Origin: Endothia cerciana
Lineage: Eukaryota > Ascomycota > Sordariomycetes > Diaporthales > Cryphonectriaceae
Reading direction: 5' to 3'
DNA length: 64,000 bases
NCBI GenBank assembly: GCA_026119935.1
Contig: JALRMH010000009.1
Location: 744,001-808,000, forward strand
The notes under the pieces were generated by a model. That model made no database searches. It saw only the letters and a program-made list of their open reading frames with translations, and was not told the origin of the DNA. This document shows, one piece after another, positions 54,593 through 64,000 of the stretch. A program made the translations under genes and the position numbers. Position 1 is the first letter of the stretch. Each line of letters begins with the position of its first letter.

Positions 54593-57500
54593 GGATAGAC
54601 TCGGTGGTCTGCTCTAATAAAGATCTGCTTCTCAAGGTTCGTGTCAGATACACCGGCGCTTCAGCGTCGCGGAGGAGATTAGAAGCTCACAAAAACTCAC
54701 AGTTTGTGGTAAAATCTGCATGCAAATACTTGTGGCCCAGCTCGTAATTTGAACTAGGAAGGAAGGCCCTTGGAACTCCAGGTTATATCCTCGAGTCGTG
54801 TGGCCAAGATTTCATGCTATTCTTATAGAAATAATCGTGGTTTTTTGAAAACAAACCCTGAGAGAGATGTCCCATTCAACATGATTGCCCATTGCTCATG
54901 GTATGATGTGATGAGCAGCAATATCAGATTTGAATTGCCGCCGTATTTGATCGTCAGTCGAATGAGAAGAGGGCCACCAGATTGCCAGTCGATGTATACA
55001 CGAACCAAGTGATCTCGACTCATATCAGCCCTCCTCATGCAAGACCCATAAAAGTGATGCCCTGGCCTTATTATCTACTAGAGGGTTGTCTTTTTTAAGT
55101 TTTGATGATACCTATATTATGTTTGCCCAGCAGACCTCAGTGCTTCTAGTGCTCGTCGTAGTTGCGGCTTGTTAGGGACCACGGTATCCTTAGCACGAGA
55201 AATATGACCCGCACATGTTTTTATCTCATCAGGCTCTAATGTAGACTTATGATTGTATGTAATTAGAACACCTACGGCTAGATTGCTGGAGGTGCTAGAG
55301 CAACGGTAGCTCTAACCAATGTGGCCGGAGCAGAGGTCTTGGAGAGGTGCATGGCCTTGGAGGTAGTATGCAATGATGAAGATCCTGTAAGAGGTAATAG
55401 CTAGCCACACAAGGCTGTCGAGTCGGATCATTTCTATCTCCATATTGCCAGGGCGCCGCGTAACTACTCAGCTACCATTATCAGAGCCATCATGTTTCCA
55501 GACTGATCTTGGACCCAATCCTGGGGCAATCTACAAGGTCGATCTCTGGGCGTCGTGGTCAAGAGACCAGTCCACATTGCCCCTACCACAAGCCGGGGGA
55601 CGAGAAAGGACGGAACCTCTGGGACACCGCGACCCTCGAGAGCGGGCATTGACAATGCACGCCGCGACAAGCGCCGTAGATTTACCGTCATCCAGGCATC
55701 GTGCTGAATTCCCGTGGTGCTCGGTCATGTTCCGGACTGGTGAGCGCGGGCTTGCGAGGTCGTAGGCCGCCGATACGAAGCGAAGCCCCTAGAGCCCTAA
55801 CCCTACTGCTTACGACCGCGACTTCAGGGGCCGTACAGATTCCTGCATTATGTGTGTGTGTGCTCTTCATCACTGGGCGCAGCCAGGCCTGGTGGCCCTC
55901 TGCACCAAGAGCTACCTGGTCGTCGTGAACGCACGCCTTGGTACTGTACATACCGTAGTAAGTAGCCGACAGAGGCGCAGGAACGGGCACGGTCGCACAT
56001 GCACCTCAGAATTCAGGGGGAAAGGATTCTCGCGACCAGAAGAACCAGGCCTGCAGGAGGAGAAGGGGGGGGGGGGGGGCATGCATATCAGCAAATCGGG
56101 ACAGGAGCCAGGCCTTGGAACCTGAGGTTGTTTGGTGGTGGTGTGGTCTGCCTGTTTGGAGCAGGCAGGAATTGTGCCTCTCGAGCGGCACCGCGTGCAT
56201 TTGGGTGCAACACACCATCGGTAGCAGCCTTCGGTTGCGGGGCAGGGTGATGTGATGAATGGGGCCCAGCCGCACCTATCTCCATCTCTGCTCTTGTGCG
56301 TGCGTGCGTGTGTGTGTGTGTGTGTGGTAGAGGTGGTGATCGTGATGGGAGCGGTAAGGGATCATCATGTACTTTACTGTAGGGGAAAAAGTAAGGCGGA
56401 CGAAGAGACTGGGGGGGGGGGGCCGGGGTGAGGTTATCAGAAGGGAAACGAAAAAGGAAAATAAAAACACCCTACACCTGGTACATAGTATGTGATACTA
56501 TAGTATACCACACACGATTAGCATACCATAGTAGTAATTTCCTGTCCTTGCCGGCGGGGGTTCAACCTGTCACTCGGGAAGCAATTCCAAGTGGGAGGGA
56601 ATGGGAATATTCTGGTGCTGCACCCTGCCCTGCACCCAAAAGCCCCCCCCCTCAAGTGCCTCCCTCCATCCACCATCCACCATCCATCCTCTCTACTATG
56701 TACGCCTTGGGTACCCCCGTGCCCCTGTACCCTGTACCCTGTACCCTGCATCTGCGCGAGGGATATGATAACTGATCTGATATTGCCTCTTGCGATCAAA
56801 TATTTCCAGACTCATTTAAACTTTCTCCTCCAAAACAGGACCAGATCAACACGTTAGAGAGCCAACTCCTCGCCCCTCCGACCTCAATTGACGACCTCTT
56901 CCCGCACCAGGAGGCCCGGGACGGAACTGACCACCAGACTGTTTCCACTTCGTGATCCCCTCAATCGCCCTCGCTTGAAACCCCCCCCCCCCCTGAACGA
57001 CACCGGCCTTGCGGGCATCTCTCGACTGGCTGATCTCATTTTCCAAAAACCCGTCTTTGATGCCCATCTCGCGCGAACCCCACCTGTCTACAGCAGCCCT
57101 GACCTCTCCGCGCTCCACGACACCCAGCAGCCCGCCTCGACGAGTCCACCCTCGACGCGACCAGACGGGCGCCCTCAACTCCCCACCGCCTCCTTCTCCG
57201 TCTCCATCCAGGGAGGCCAGCACGCCGTCTGTTCACCGCAGCCACCCTGCTCACCATTCCCGGGGCCATCTCCCCTCTCCCCCCCCCCCCCTCTCCTCTC
57301 GTCCCCTCGGGCGCTCGTCGACCCGGCCTTGAGATACGTTCGTCCGCCCTCTGAACAGTTACAGGAGGGCCAATAGCGCCAGAGCCAACAACATACGTGC
57401 ATCGCCCACGGCTCGACGACATCAGCTCTCGTTTCCCCCGTTTGTCATTTCCCACGAAACACAGGTCCGCTCGGGGACCAGACGCCACCCCTCGAACCCG

Positions 57501-57722
57501 CCACCCCCCTCCCCCCTCCTCCTTCCCCACTCCCCCGGAGGCGGAGGGAAGAAATACGACAGACAACCTGGCGGCGACAGCACCGACCGAGCTCTTCTCC
57601 GTCACGCGCAAGCACTCCATCCTCGTCCCCACGACCCCTTCCTCCTCCGGCCAGAACCGCCCCTTCAACCACTCGCACCGCTCGACGCTCTCCACGGGCT
57701 ACAACCACGCCCGGGCGACGAC

Positions 57723-57754
<32 letters not shown>

Positions 57755-57810
57755 CTAGCAGGACGAGCCCGTCCACCGTCGTAGGAGACCCCCCGCGACA
57801 GCGCAGCAGG
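54593..57810. other. Long intergenic region and possible leader of the Ras-like gene
   Basis: 3.2 kb without a supported gene. It holds a (TG)n/(TGCG)n microsatellite (about 56295-56328), G runs at about 56067-56080 and 56410-56423, and (CTGTACC)n-like repeats at about 56725-56750. From 57397 to 57810 a frame open into the Ras-like gene has codon-like composition with a (ACG)n tract at about 57717-57755, but no ATG; it is either 5' leader or an exon whose start lies upstream of an unseen intron. Confidence 0.5.
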
Positions 57811-58707
57811 ATGCCCTCGTCGGCAGGGGCGTCCAGCGCCGCCGGGCAGCGGCCCCGCGGCGCGTCGACGGCCTCCAGCCCCAACGTGCCCCCGATCCCC
57901 ATCAGCATCACCATCTGCGGCGACGGCGGCTGCGGCAAGTCCTCCATCACCCTGCGGCTCGTCCGCAGCGCCTGGACCTCCGACTACGACCCCACCATCG
58001 AGGACAGCTACAGCGTCACGCGGCGCATCGACGGCGCCACCTACCACCTCTCCCTCACCGACACGGCCGGCCAGGAGGAGTACCGCGGTATGTGGGCGAC
58101 CAGCAACCTAGGCGCCGACGCCTTCCTCATGGTCTACGACATCACCTCGCCCGCCTCGCTGGACGCGCTGGCGCACTTCAACGACCTGATCGACATGGAG
58201 AGCGAGACGCGGCTGGACAACGCCGCGCGCGCGAGGATGGCAGGCTACAACTACAGCGCCGCGGCCGAGTACGGCTCCAACGCCACCAAGACGGTGCCGC
58301 CGGTCAAGCTCATCGCGGGCAACAAGTGCGACCTCTCCGAGAGCCGCCAGGTCAGCGCGGCGACGGGGCTGGACTGGGCGAGGAAGAGGGGCTGCGGGTT
58401 CATGGAGACGAGCGCCAGGGCCGAGGTGAACATCGAGGAGACGTTCGCGCTGATCGTCAGGAGGGTGGTCGAGGCGAGGCGGATGGCCGAGATGGGCGTG
58501 CTGCCCGGGGAGCAGGGGACCGCGCCCGTCGGGTTCGCGGCCGGCGGCGGTGTGATGGGCCAGAGGGGGGCGACGAAGCCGCTGAGCCCCCTGCCGGATA
58601 TGGCCGACAACAACGAGAAGGGCGGCCTAGACAGGGGGCCGAACGGCCCTGGGCAGAAGATGGGGAGGGGAGGGGGAGGGTTCTGGAGGATGCTGAGGTG
58701 TTGGTGA
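57811..58707 (+). CDS. Ras-like small GTPase with extended ends
   Basis: The G-domain motifs are all present: G1 GDGGCGKSS, G2 in YDPTIEDSY, G3 DTAGQEEYRGMW, G4 GNKCDL and G5 ETSA. The effector loop YDPTIEDSY is Ras-type rather than Rho or Rab. From the first ATG (57811) the protein has 298 residues, well over the 190 or so of Ras, because of a Ser/Ala-rich N-terminus, a 25-residue insertion between G3 and G4 (ESETRLDNAARARMAGYNYS) and a Gly-rich tail. It ends FWRMLRCW: one Cys two residues from the end, not a CAAX box, so prenylation would need another rule or may not occur. Such divergent Ras relatives exist in fungi and steer morphogenesis, but no named orthologue is assigned. Confidence 0.88.
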   Translation: MPSSAGASSAAGQRPRGASTASSPNVPPIPISITICGDGGCGKSSITLRLVRSAWTSDYDPTIEDSYSVTRRIDGATYHLSLTDTAGQEEYRGMWATSNLGADAFLMVYDITSPASLDALAHFNDLIDMESETRLDNAARARMAGYNYSAAAEYGSNATKTVPPVKLIAGNKCDLSESRQVSAATGLDWARKRGCGFMETSARAEVNIEETFALIVRRVVEARRMAEMGVLPGEQGTAPVGFAAGGGVMGQRGATKPLSPLPDMADNNEKGGLDRGPNGPGQKMGRGGGGFWRMLRCW

Positions 58708-59300
58708 TGATGATGATGATGATGATGAGGAGGAGGAGGAGGAGGAGGAGAGTGATGATGGCCCCGACATGATGGAGTGGTCTCTCTTGCGGCTCGGCAT
58801 GTTCCGCGGATTTGCGCTCGCGTCTGCTTTGTTCGGAGCGTGGTTCGAGAATCTTTCTTTGGACACGGCCGGCATCTCTATACCGATTCGGGAGCGACTC
58901 ACGTCGAGGGTTTCTTTTGCTTGTGGTTCTTCCGCGTTGGATACGGCAGCGAGACCGGGTTCCTTCCTGCCCACCGCTGCGGCTCTCAAGGAGGTGACGG
59001 ATTTCGCTTTTCAAGCCTGTTATATTTCCCCCGATGGCCAGGCGTTCAGGTTGAATAAGCAGGTCTGGCGGTCAGTCACGGCTTTCTCTTTTTGCTTGTC
59101 ATGTCTTTGGTTGAACCCGGCTACGGGGCGTGGAAATGTTTTGGATGATACCGCATAGATGAACTGTCCTTTTCCTTTTTTATTTTTTTATTTTTATTTT
59201 TCTTTGGTTTACTAGCTGAGTCGTTTTGGGGGGGGGGGGGGGTTAAACAACATGCGTAAATAATAAAGGGAAGGAGAGGACCNNNNNNNNNNGTTTGTAC

Positions 59301-59349
<49 letters not shown>

Positions 59350-59744
59350 TGTTTGGGGGGGGGGGGGGGGGGCAGACACACCCTGCGTACATAATTACGG
59401 CTCGGCGAGGCCCGAGTCCGCCGTTCTAAAATATTGCTTTCATGACCCACACATGCACCGTCTAACATGGGGAGAGTGCGAGAGAGTTAGCTATACGCAT
59501 CGCGATCGTCCATGTTTTGAGATTTCATCTATCGGGGGGGGGGGGTACAAGCTTGAAGAAGATACGCGGGGGGGGGCCCCTCTCCGAAGCCGAGCTCCGA
59601 AGACCTCTTGACGCCATCCCTCCGGCATCTTGTGCGGTTGCCAAGCCCCCAAGCCAAACGCCGTGAAAAGAAGCCCTCCGGTCCCTGTTGCCTTCCTGTT
59701 ACGCCACAAACCCCCACCGCCGCAAACGTCAATATATCATCACT

Positions 59745-59792
<48 letters not shown>

Positions 59793-59815
59793 GCCGTCAT
59801 CATCACCTTCCTCTT
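58708..59815. other. Intergenic with microsatellites, a 10-N gap and homopolymers
   Basis: (GAT)n then (GAG)n at about 58703-58750; G run at 59227-59242; ten N at 59283-59292; about 45 T at 59304-59348; G runs near 59355-59372 and 59535-59546; (CGT)n then (CGC)n at about 59747-59796. The sequence is unreliable here. No gene supported. Confidence 0.7.
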
Positions 59816-60694
59816 CTATCCCTCCTCCCCGTCCCAGTTCTCATCGACCCAGTCCCTCCAGGCCTTGTACTCGGCGTACTCCACCTCCTCCTTGTCCCCA
59901 CGGTACCTCTCGACGCGCATGCCGCTCTGCTCGGCGACCTCGCGCCAGCTGGCCTTCCTCCCCTCCCACCCAGCCTTCCGCATGAGGCTCACCATGGTCT
60001 GCTCCCGGTCCCAGCCCTGCTCGGGGGCGACGGACGGGAGGTAGGTGGACCCGTAGCGCCTGCCCTGCCAGGTGAAGGAGATGCGGACGCCGTGCTCGCC
60101 GACGCGCCAGTCGTCCACGGAGGCGCACGGCTCGAAGTTGGTCAGGAGGGTGACGGCGCACCGGAGGAGGGGAAGCTCGCGCGCGGCGACGGGGGCGAAG
60201 CGGGTGTCGTGCAGGGCGGAGATGACGGCGTACTCGGACAGGGCGCGGGCGAGCGGGTCCGAGGCGGAGAAGGTCCCGATGCAGCCCCGCAGGTGCCAGG
60301 CGGAGGTGGGGGCGTGGTGCTTGTCCCAGGTGACGAAGAGTGGGTAGCACGCGTCCGGGTCCGTGACCCTCTCCCTCGCCAGGGCCGTGCCGGTGGAGGC
60401 CGAGGAGGACGAGGCCAAAGACGAAGAGGAGATGGTGCTCGCGGCGGTGTTGTCCGACAGGGAGGTGGAGGAGGAGGAGCCGGAGCCCGGGAGGGAGGCC
60501 GGGGAGGCGGCGAGGCGGCGGAGGGCGGGGATCTTCTTGGCCTGGGAGGGGGAGGAGGTGACGGCATCGTCGGCCTGGGAGGTGAGGTAGGCGGCGTAGG
60601 ATTTCTGCACGGCCTCGAGGGAGAGCGGCTCGCGGTCCTCGAGCTTGGCCGCGAGGGACTCGAAGCAGTAGAGGCAGTGCTCGGGTGTCGCCAT
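59816..60694 (-). CDS. AMMECR1-domain protein
   Basis: 292 residues, single exon. The AMMECR1 signature LRGCIGTF is at about residues 135-142, preceded by YPLFVTWDKHH and followed by ALSEYAVISALHDTRFAPV and LTNFEPC, VGEHGVRISFTWQGRRYGSTYLPSVAPEQGWD. This is the whole domain, with an inserted Ser/Thr/Ala-rich loop (GSGSSSSTSLSDNTAAS) between the first helix and the core, as in fungi generally. The family is conserved from archaea to humans; its molecular role is still debated (redox or signalling links are proposed). Start MATPEHCLYCFESLAAKL is the expected N-terminus. The upstream region on this strand is a long purine tract. Confidence 0.92.
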   Translation of the reverse strand: MATPEHCLYCFESLAAKLEDREPLSLEAVQKSYAAYLTSQADDAVTSSPSQAKKIPALRRLAASPASLPGSGSSSSTSLSDNTAASTISSSSLASSSSASTGTALARERVTDPDACYPLFVTWDKHHAPTSAWHLRGCIGTFSASDPLARALSEYAVISALHDTRFAPVAARELPLLRCAVTLLTNFEPCASVDDWRVGEHGVRISFTWQGRRYGSTYLPSVAPEQGWDREQTMVSLMRKAGWEGRKASWREVAEQSGMRVERYRGDKEEVEYAEYKAWRDWVDENWDGEEG

Positions 60695-60721
60695 GGCCTG
60701 CTGTTCCTGTGGTGTTTTGCT

Positions 60722-60822
60722 GTTTCCCTTCCCTTCCTTTCCCTTCCCTTCCTTTCCTTTCCTTTCCTTTCCTTTCCTTTCCTTTCCTTTCTTTTTCTTT
60801 TTCTTCTTCTTTTTCTTTTTAA
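60722..60822. repeat. Pyrimidine tract (CCTTT)n-like microsatellite
   Basis: About 100 bp of almost pure C/T built from TTCCCTTCCC and CCTTT units, directly upstream of the AMMECR1 start. On the coding strand of that gene it is a purine tract; it could affect its promoter. Confidence 0.85.
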
Positions 60823-61503
60823 GAAAATGTTAGAGCGAGAGACAGGCAGTAACGAGGGGGACAGAAGCGGCAGGAAGAGGAGGAAGAGGAGGGAGGGGGG
60901 GGGGGGGGGTGAGAGGGACAGCGTCGAGCTGCCTCGTCGTCGAAATAAGGACAGGACGTCGTGAGGTACAGGCGCTGACTCGTGGGGCGATGACGGGTTC
61001 GTCGAGAGGGGCGGCTGCAGTGGGGGGGAGAGATGGGGGGTCGCACGGCGGGGGTGACAGCGGCAGCGACAGCTACTAGATAAGTACTAATAGTTACCCT
61101 GTATGTACTGTGTGAATGCCAAGACAGGGCGTTTCCGGGTGCGCCGGGATGCCCCGCGGCAGAGCCTACATACTACTTAGTGCCACCAAGTACTCAACCC
61201 TGCTGCCCTGAGTTTTGGGGGGTTGTGTCCCTGCAAGGGGGCCCCCGGTGGAAAGACTCATCCCGCCTTGCATACAACCTACATCAAAAGAAGAAGAAGA
61301 AGAAGAGAAACAAAGAGGCGCCCGTCCACCTTGGTGATACTCCGGTCCCGATGGCGGTCGGATGCCGAAAGGGCTCATGTTGAGTGTACCAACCCGTGGC
61401 CATCACATATCATTTGTTCTCTAGATGAGTCAGGCCCATTCCACGTCCCAACGAGCCGAGGGTTGAGTCTGTCTGCATCAACATCATCACAACCCGTCAC
61501 AGC
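60823..61503. other. Intergenic between divergent genes
   Basis: G-rich runs at about 60895-60909 and an (AAG)n run at 61286-61303. No gene seen. Confidence 0.45.
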
Positions 61504-61986
61504 ATGGCCGAGCCGACACCCCCCTCCGGCCCCGGCGACGAGCCCGTCTCGGTCCTCGACCACGTCTCCCGCGTCTGGGCCCAGAAGATCCACGCCAGCC
61601 AGCCCTACGCACTCCTCATCCCCACCATGCGCATCACCTCGGCCTCCTCCGCGGGCCGTGTCACCGGCGAGATGGTCCTCGAGCCCTCGCACGTCAACTC
61701 GCTCGGCGGCATCCACGGCACCACCAGCGCCGCCATCGTCGACTTCTCCGCCGGCATGGCCATCGTCGCCAGGTCCGGCGGCGGCAGGACGGGCGTGTCG
61801 ACCGACATCCACGTCAGCTACGTGAGCAGCGCCCGGGTCGGCGACACGGTCGAGGTCGAGTGCTGGCTCAACAGGCTGGGGAGGACCATGGCCTTCACGA
61901 GCGTGGAGATCAGGAAGAAGGGTGGCGACGGGGCGGGTGGGAAGAAGGTCTTGGTCACGGGGAGCCATACCAAGTTCGTTGCGTAA
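61504..61986 (+). CDS. Hotdog-fold thioesterase (PaaI/ACOT13-like)
   Basis: 160 residues, no intron. The hotdog signature is clear: PSHVNSLGGIHGTTSAAIVDFSAGMA, where the Asn and Gly-Gly-x-His region lies at the dimer interface and the Asp serves as the usual acidic catalytic residue, followed by the second strand block GVSTDIHVSYVSSARVGDTVEVE. The family cleaves acyl-CoA thioesters and is a homotetramer in relatives. The fungal ACOT13-like proteins are of similar length. A C-terminal stretch of charged loops ends in SHTKFVA, like KxxxA tails of the family. The acyl chain preference is not readable. ATG context CACAGCATGG is acceptable. Confidence 0.93.
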   Translation: MAEPTPPSGPGDEPVSVLDHVSRVWAQKIHASQPYALLIPTMRITSASSAGRVTGEMVLEPSHVNSLGGIHGTTSAAIVDFSAGMAIVARSGGGRTGVSTDIHVSYVSSARVGDTVEVECWLNRLGRTMAFTSVEIRKKGGDGAGGKKVLVTGSHTKFVA

Positions 61987-62804
61987 CCAAGGTATGGGAT
62001 ACATCTCTTGTCGATGGAGGCTTCCATCCGGTCTCGGGACGGCAGATCTCGAGTGCTCGTCACTGCGAGCCTGCAAGTCCGGCACGCTGTCCGCAGGCTC
62101 CGAGCTGATGATCGTACAGGCGGAGATATCACCTCCTGCTCGCCTGCGCCAGGTGCAGCTTGAACATCGGAGGGCTTCACCTGTTTGCCCAAGGACATTC
62201 AATAGTACACCCCAATATTACACCCCAATACTGCGCACAAAAAAAAAAAAAAGTTTAAAAATTTTTTTTCCGGCGGTCCAGTCTGGCCTCAGCCTTGTAC
62301 TACAGAAGCCTGCTTACCACCGCCGCTGAGGAGCCGACAGCCCGGCACGCCCGATCCAAGCTGCACCGACGACTCGACGTCAGCGCTAACGGAAATGTGT
62401 TGCATTGGAGCCGAGCCCAGCTGCGGATGCAGCATGCAAGATGTTACGCTACTGCACCACAAAAGAGACCCGCCGCAAAACACACACGCAGACCGCCAAG
62501 CTGGGTGCAGAGTCGCATATCAGTTTTGTTGGCACTGCCTGCGTGGTCAGCCGCCAGCCAAGGCTGAGCCGTATGGCGGGAAATACGATATGGTGTACAC
62601 TCCCTTTCCTCACCTCGAGGTGCTGCCTGTATTGTACGTGTAGGCAGGTGTGCGGGTGACACGTCTGGGACTGTGCGACCTTCTTGTTATTTAAGCTTCT
62701 CCTTGGGCGCCCTGTCTTTCCGGGAGCATGTTCAACTGAGTAGTCTGACTTTCAGCTTGGTTCCCCCGGCGTCTGGCGCCTTTCGCCCGTTCTACCCCCT
62801 CAGG
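61987..62804. other. Intergenic, nothing recognised
   Basis: An A run then T run at about 62240-62272 (possible cleavage and polyadenylation area of the thioesterase gene). The sequence TTCTACCCCCTCAG right before the next ATG looks like an intron end, so an upstream non-coding or coding exon is possible. Confidence 0.45.
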
Positions 62805-64000
62805 ATGGCTGTCTCGTCGGTATCACCACCCACGAACGGGCTGTCTGGGCAGTTCCCCAGTCGGCGGCTGGATGCATCGGCCTCAAGGCCTCCGCCTCCT
62901 CGTCCCTGCTCGCCTACCCCATCCGATACGGTCAGCTTCTTCGGCAGCCAGATATGCGACCAGACCGTGATCAACTACAGCTACACAGACAGCCCCTGGA
63001 GGCTGCTGGCATGGGATACTTACAACTTCTTCTACTACATCTGGGCACTGCCACACATCCTCCTCCCGCACAAGCCTACCGACTCGGGCGAGCTGGACGA
63101 GCTGGCACCGACACGGGGAAACCTCTTCTGCATAATGGTCCACGCCGTCCTCGTCGTCATCCAGCTGGGCTTCATCCTCCTCCTCCCGCCCCTGGCGCTC
63201 TTCATCCCGCTATGGGCGACCACCCTCGTCGTCGCCGCCTTCATGGCCCTCAACGGCGCCCTCACCGCCCTCCTCAACGGGAAGGGCATCATATTCCACT
63301 CCGACCCGAGCTACGCGCCACGGGACCAGGCCAAGTTCGCACACGAGCAGTGGATCTTCCTCAACGGCGTCGCCGTCGGCTCCCACTGGATGAGGTCGAA
63401 CCTGAACCGGCTGGCGCTGACCTTCGGGCGGCCCGTGGTGGGCATCCACAACCGCACGTCGGGGATCCTGTTCGACGTGGTGGAGTGCCTGGTCCAGCGG
63501 AACTTCGGGTACGCGACCAACGACATCCGGACGTGTTACAGGATCATCAAGGGAAAGCTGTACAACCCGCAGTACAGCAAGGTGGTCTTCATCCTGCACT
63601 CGCAGGGCGGGATCGAGGGCGGGATGGTGCTGGACTGGCTGTTGCAGGAACTGCCGCAGAACCTCCTGTGCAAGCTGGAAGTCTACACCTTTGGCAACGC
63701 GGCGAACCACTTCAACAACCCTTACCGCACGGTAGGGAGCCAGGCGAGGGCGGCGGAGAGGCCGCTCTCTGCGGGAATGGGCACGCCGGACAGCGCCGGG
63801 CCCGGGGCGCCAGAGACGACAGACGTCCTCAATGTGCATACACACGGCCAGGTCCCGCCTGCTCGTGCCTCACCACCACCACCACCACCACCACTCAACA
63901 CGGCCCCCGCGCCCCACGCCTCACATCCCGTGACCCCCGATCCCCGTTCGGCCCGCGCCATCCGCCACATAGAGCACTACGCCTACACGACCGACTTCGT
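62805..64000 (+). CDS. Membrane-anchored alpha/beta-hydrolase-like protein, 3' end outside window
   Basis: The frame is open for 398 codons to the edge. MAVSSVSPPTNGL and a Pro-rich start lead to YSYTDSPWRLLAWDTYNFFYYIWALPH, then a double hydrophobic span at about residues 110-155 (VHAVLVVIQLGFILLLPPLA and LVVAAFMALNGALTALL) that should anchor it in a membrane. Next, VGIHNRTSGILFDVVECLVQRN and VVFILHSQGGIEGGMVLDWLL contain the nucleophile elbow (HSQGG) of a serine hydrolase; LEVYTFGNAANHFNNP follows the next strand. A disordered Pro/His insert then comes, and RHIEHYAYTTDF starts the region that should carry the catalytic His. This gene type is conserved in Pezizomycotina and usually annotated as hypothetical; lipase-like activity is plausible. 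Confidence 0.8.
   Translation, partial: MAVSSVSPPTNGLSGQFPSRRLDASASRPPPPRPCSPTPSDTVSFFGSQICDQTVINYSYTDSPWRLLAWDTYNFFYYIWALPHILLPHKPTDSGELDELAPTRGNLFCIMVHAVLVVIQLGFILLLPPLALFIPLWATTLVVAAFMALNGALTALLNGKGIIFHSDPSYAPRDQAKFAHEQWIFLNGVAVGSHWMRSNLNRLALTFGRPVVGIHNRTSGILFDVVECLVQRNFGYATNDIRTCYRIIKGKLYNPQYSKVVFILHSQGGIEGGMVLDWLLQELPQNLLCKLEVYTFGNAANHFNNPYRTVGSQARAAERPLSAGMGTPDSAGPGAPETTDVLNVHTHGQVPPARASPPPPPPPLNTAPAPHASHPVTPDPRSARAIRHIEHYAYTTDF

Noticed and set aside
57009..57376. Overlapping Pro/Ser-rich frames before the Ras-like gene
   Set aside because: Composition follows C-rich simple sequence; no ATG context, motif or closing splice pattern was found.
59630..60964. 444-codon plus-strand frame over the AMMECR1-like gene
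   Set aside because: Antisense of a clear AMMECR1 domain and of trinucleotide and pyrimidine repeats; Gly/Arg/Leu low complexity.
63210..63845. 211-codon minus-strand frame over the last gene
   Set aside because: Antisense shadow of a GC-rich coding frame that shows hydrolase and membrane motifs on the plus strand.

Overview
The window comes from a filamentous ascomycete (Pezizomycotina, probably a Sordariomycete). Genes carry short introns of about 45-120 nt with GTRNGT donors, CTAAC/CTGAC-like branch sites and YAG acceptors. Recognisable families include MSH2, Trm10, a manganese-type lipoxygenase, F-box, DUF3723 and HNH_2-like proteins. A degenerate pogo/Fot1 DNA transposon shows tryptophan-to-TAG changes of the kind repeat-induced point mutation (RIP) leaves. 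Gene models below were joined by hand from splice sites and reading-frame phase; where a phase does not close, this is said.

Layout. 1-16 kb is an accessory stretch: an IRG-like GTPase, a five-exon secreted protein with an HGCTG motif, an ankyrin protein, relics of a ceramide synthase and of a secretory lipase, then a complete four-exon secreted lipoxygenase. 16.0-17.9 kb is the Fot1-like element (59-bp terminal inverted repeats, TA target duplication), ending about 120 bp before an F-box gene. 18-22 kb holds the F-box protein, a lysine-rich hypothetical protein and a transthyretin/HIU-hydrolase-like protein. 22-28 kb holds a head-to-head pair: a patatin-like protein whose catalytic motifs are replaced, and a DUF3723 protein with two apparent frameshifts. 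Both families are typical cargo of Starship giant transposons, though no DUF3435 captain gene is visible here. 28-35.5 kb carries an HNH-nuclease-like protein, a coiled-coil ORF, two unknown proteins and a LaeA-like methyltransferase with a frameshift. 35.5-38.4 kb is gene-poor and repeat-rich and includes a fragment of a 5S rRNA gene.

38.4-45 kb is a conserved block: TRM10 and MSH2 share a divergent promoter, followed by a group II PLP decarboxylase. 45-53 kb returns to decay: an ankyrin tail fragment, a broken amidohydrolase, an intact six-exon aldo-keto reductase with a possible N-terminal extension, and a broken MFS transporter. A small TIGR04076-like protein follows. 57-64 kb is GC-rich and conserved: a Ras-like GTPase, an AMMECR1-domain protein, a hotdog thioesterase and the start of a membrane-anchored alpha/beta-hydrolase-like protein that runs off the window. 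This part contains a 10-N gap and very long homopolymers, so single-base indels elsewhere may be assembly errors.

Taken together, housekeeping genes (38-45 and 57-64 kb) are intact. The flanking accessory regions carry lineage-specific, defence- or secretion-related genes, broken gene copies and transposon debris. No new multi-gene system is proven; the patatin-like/DUF3723 pair is the most promising candidate.
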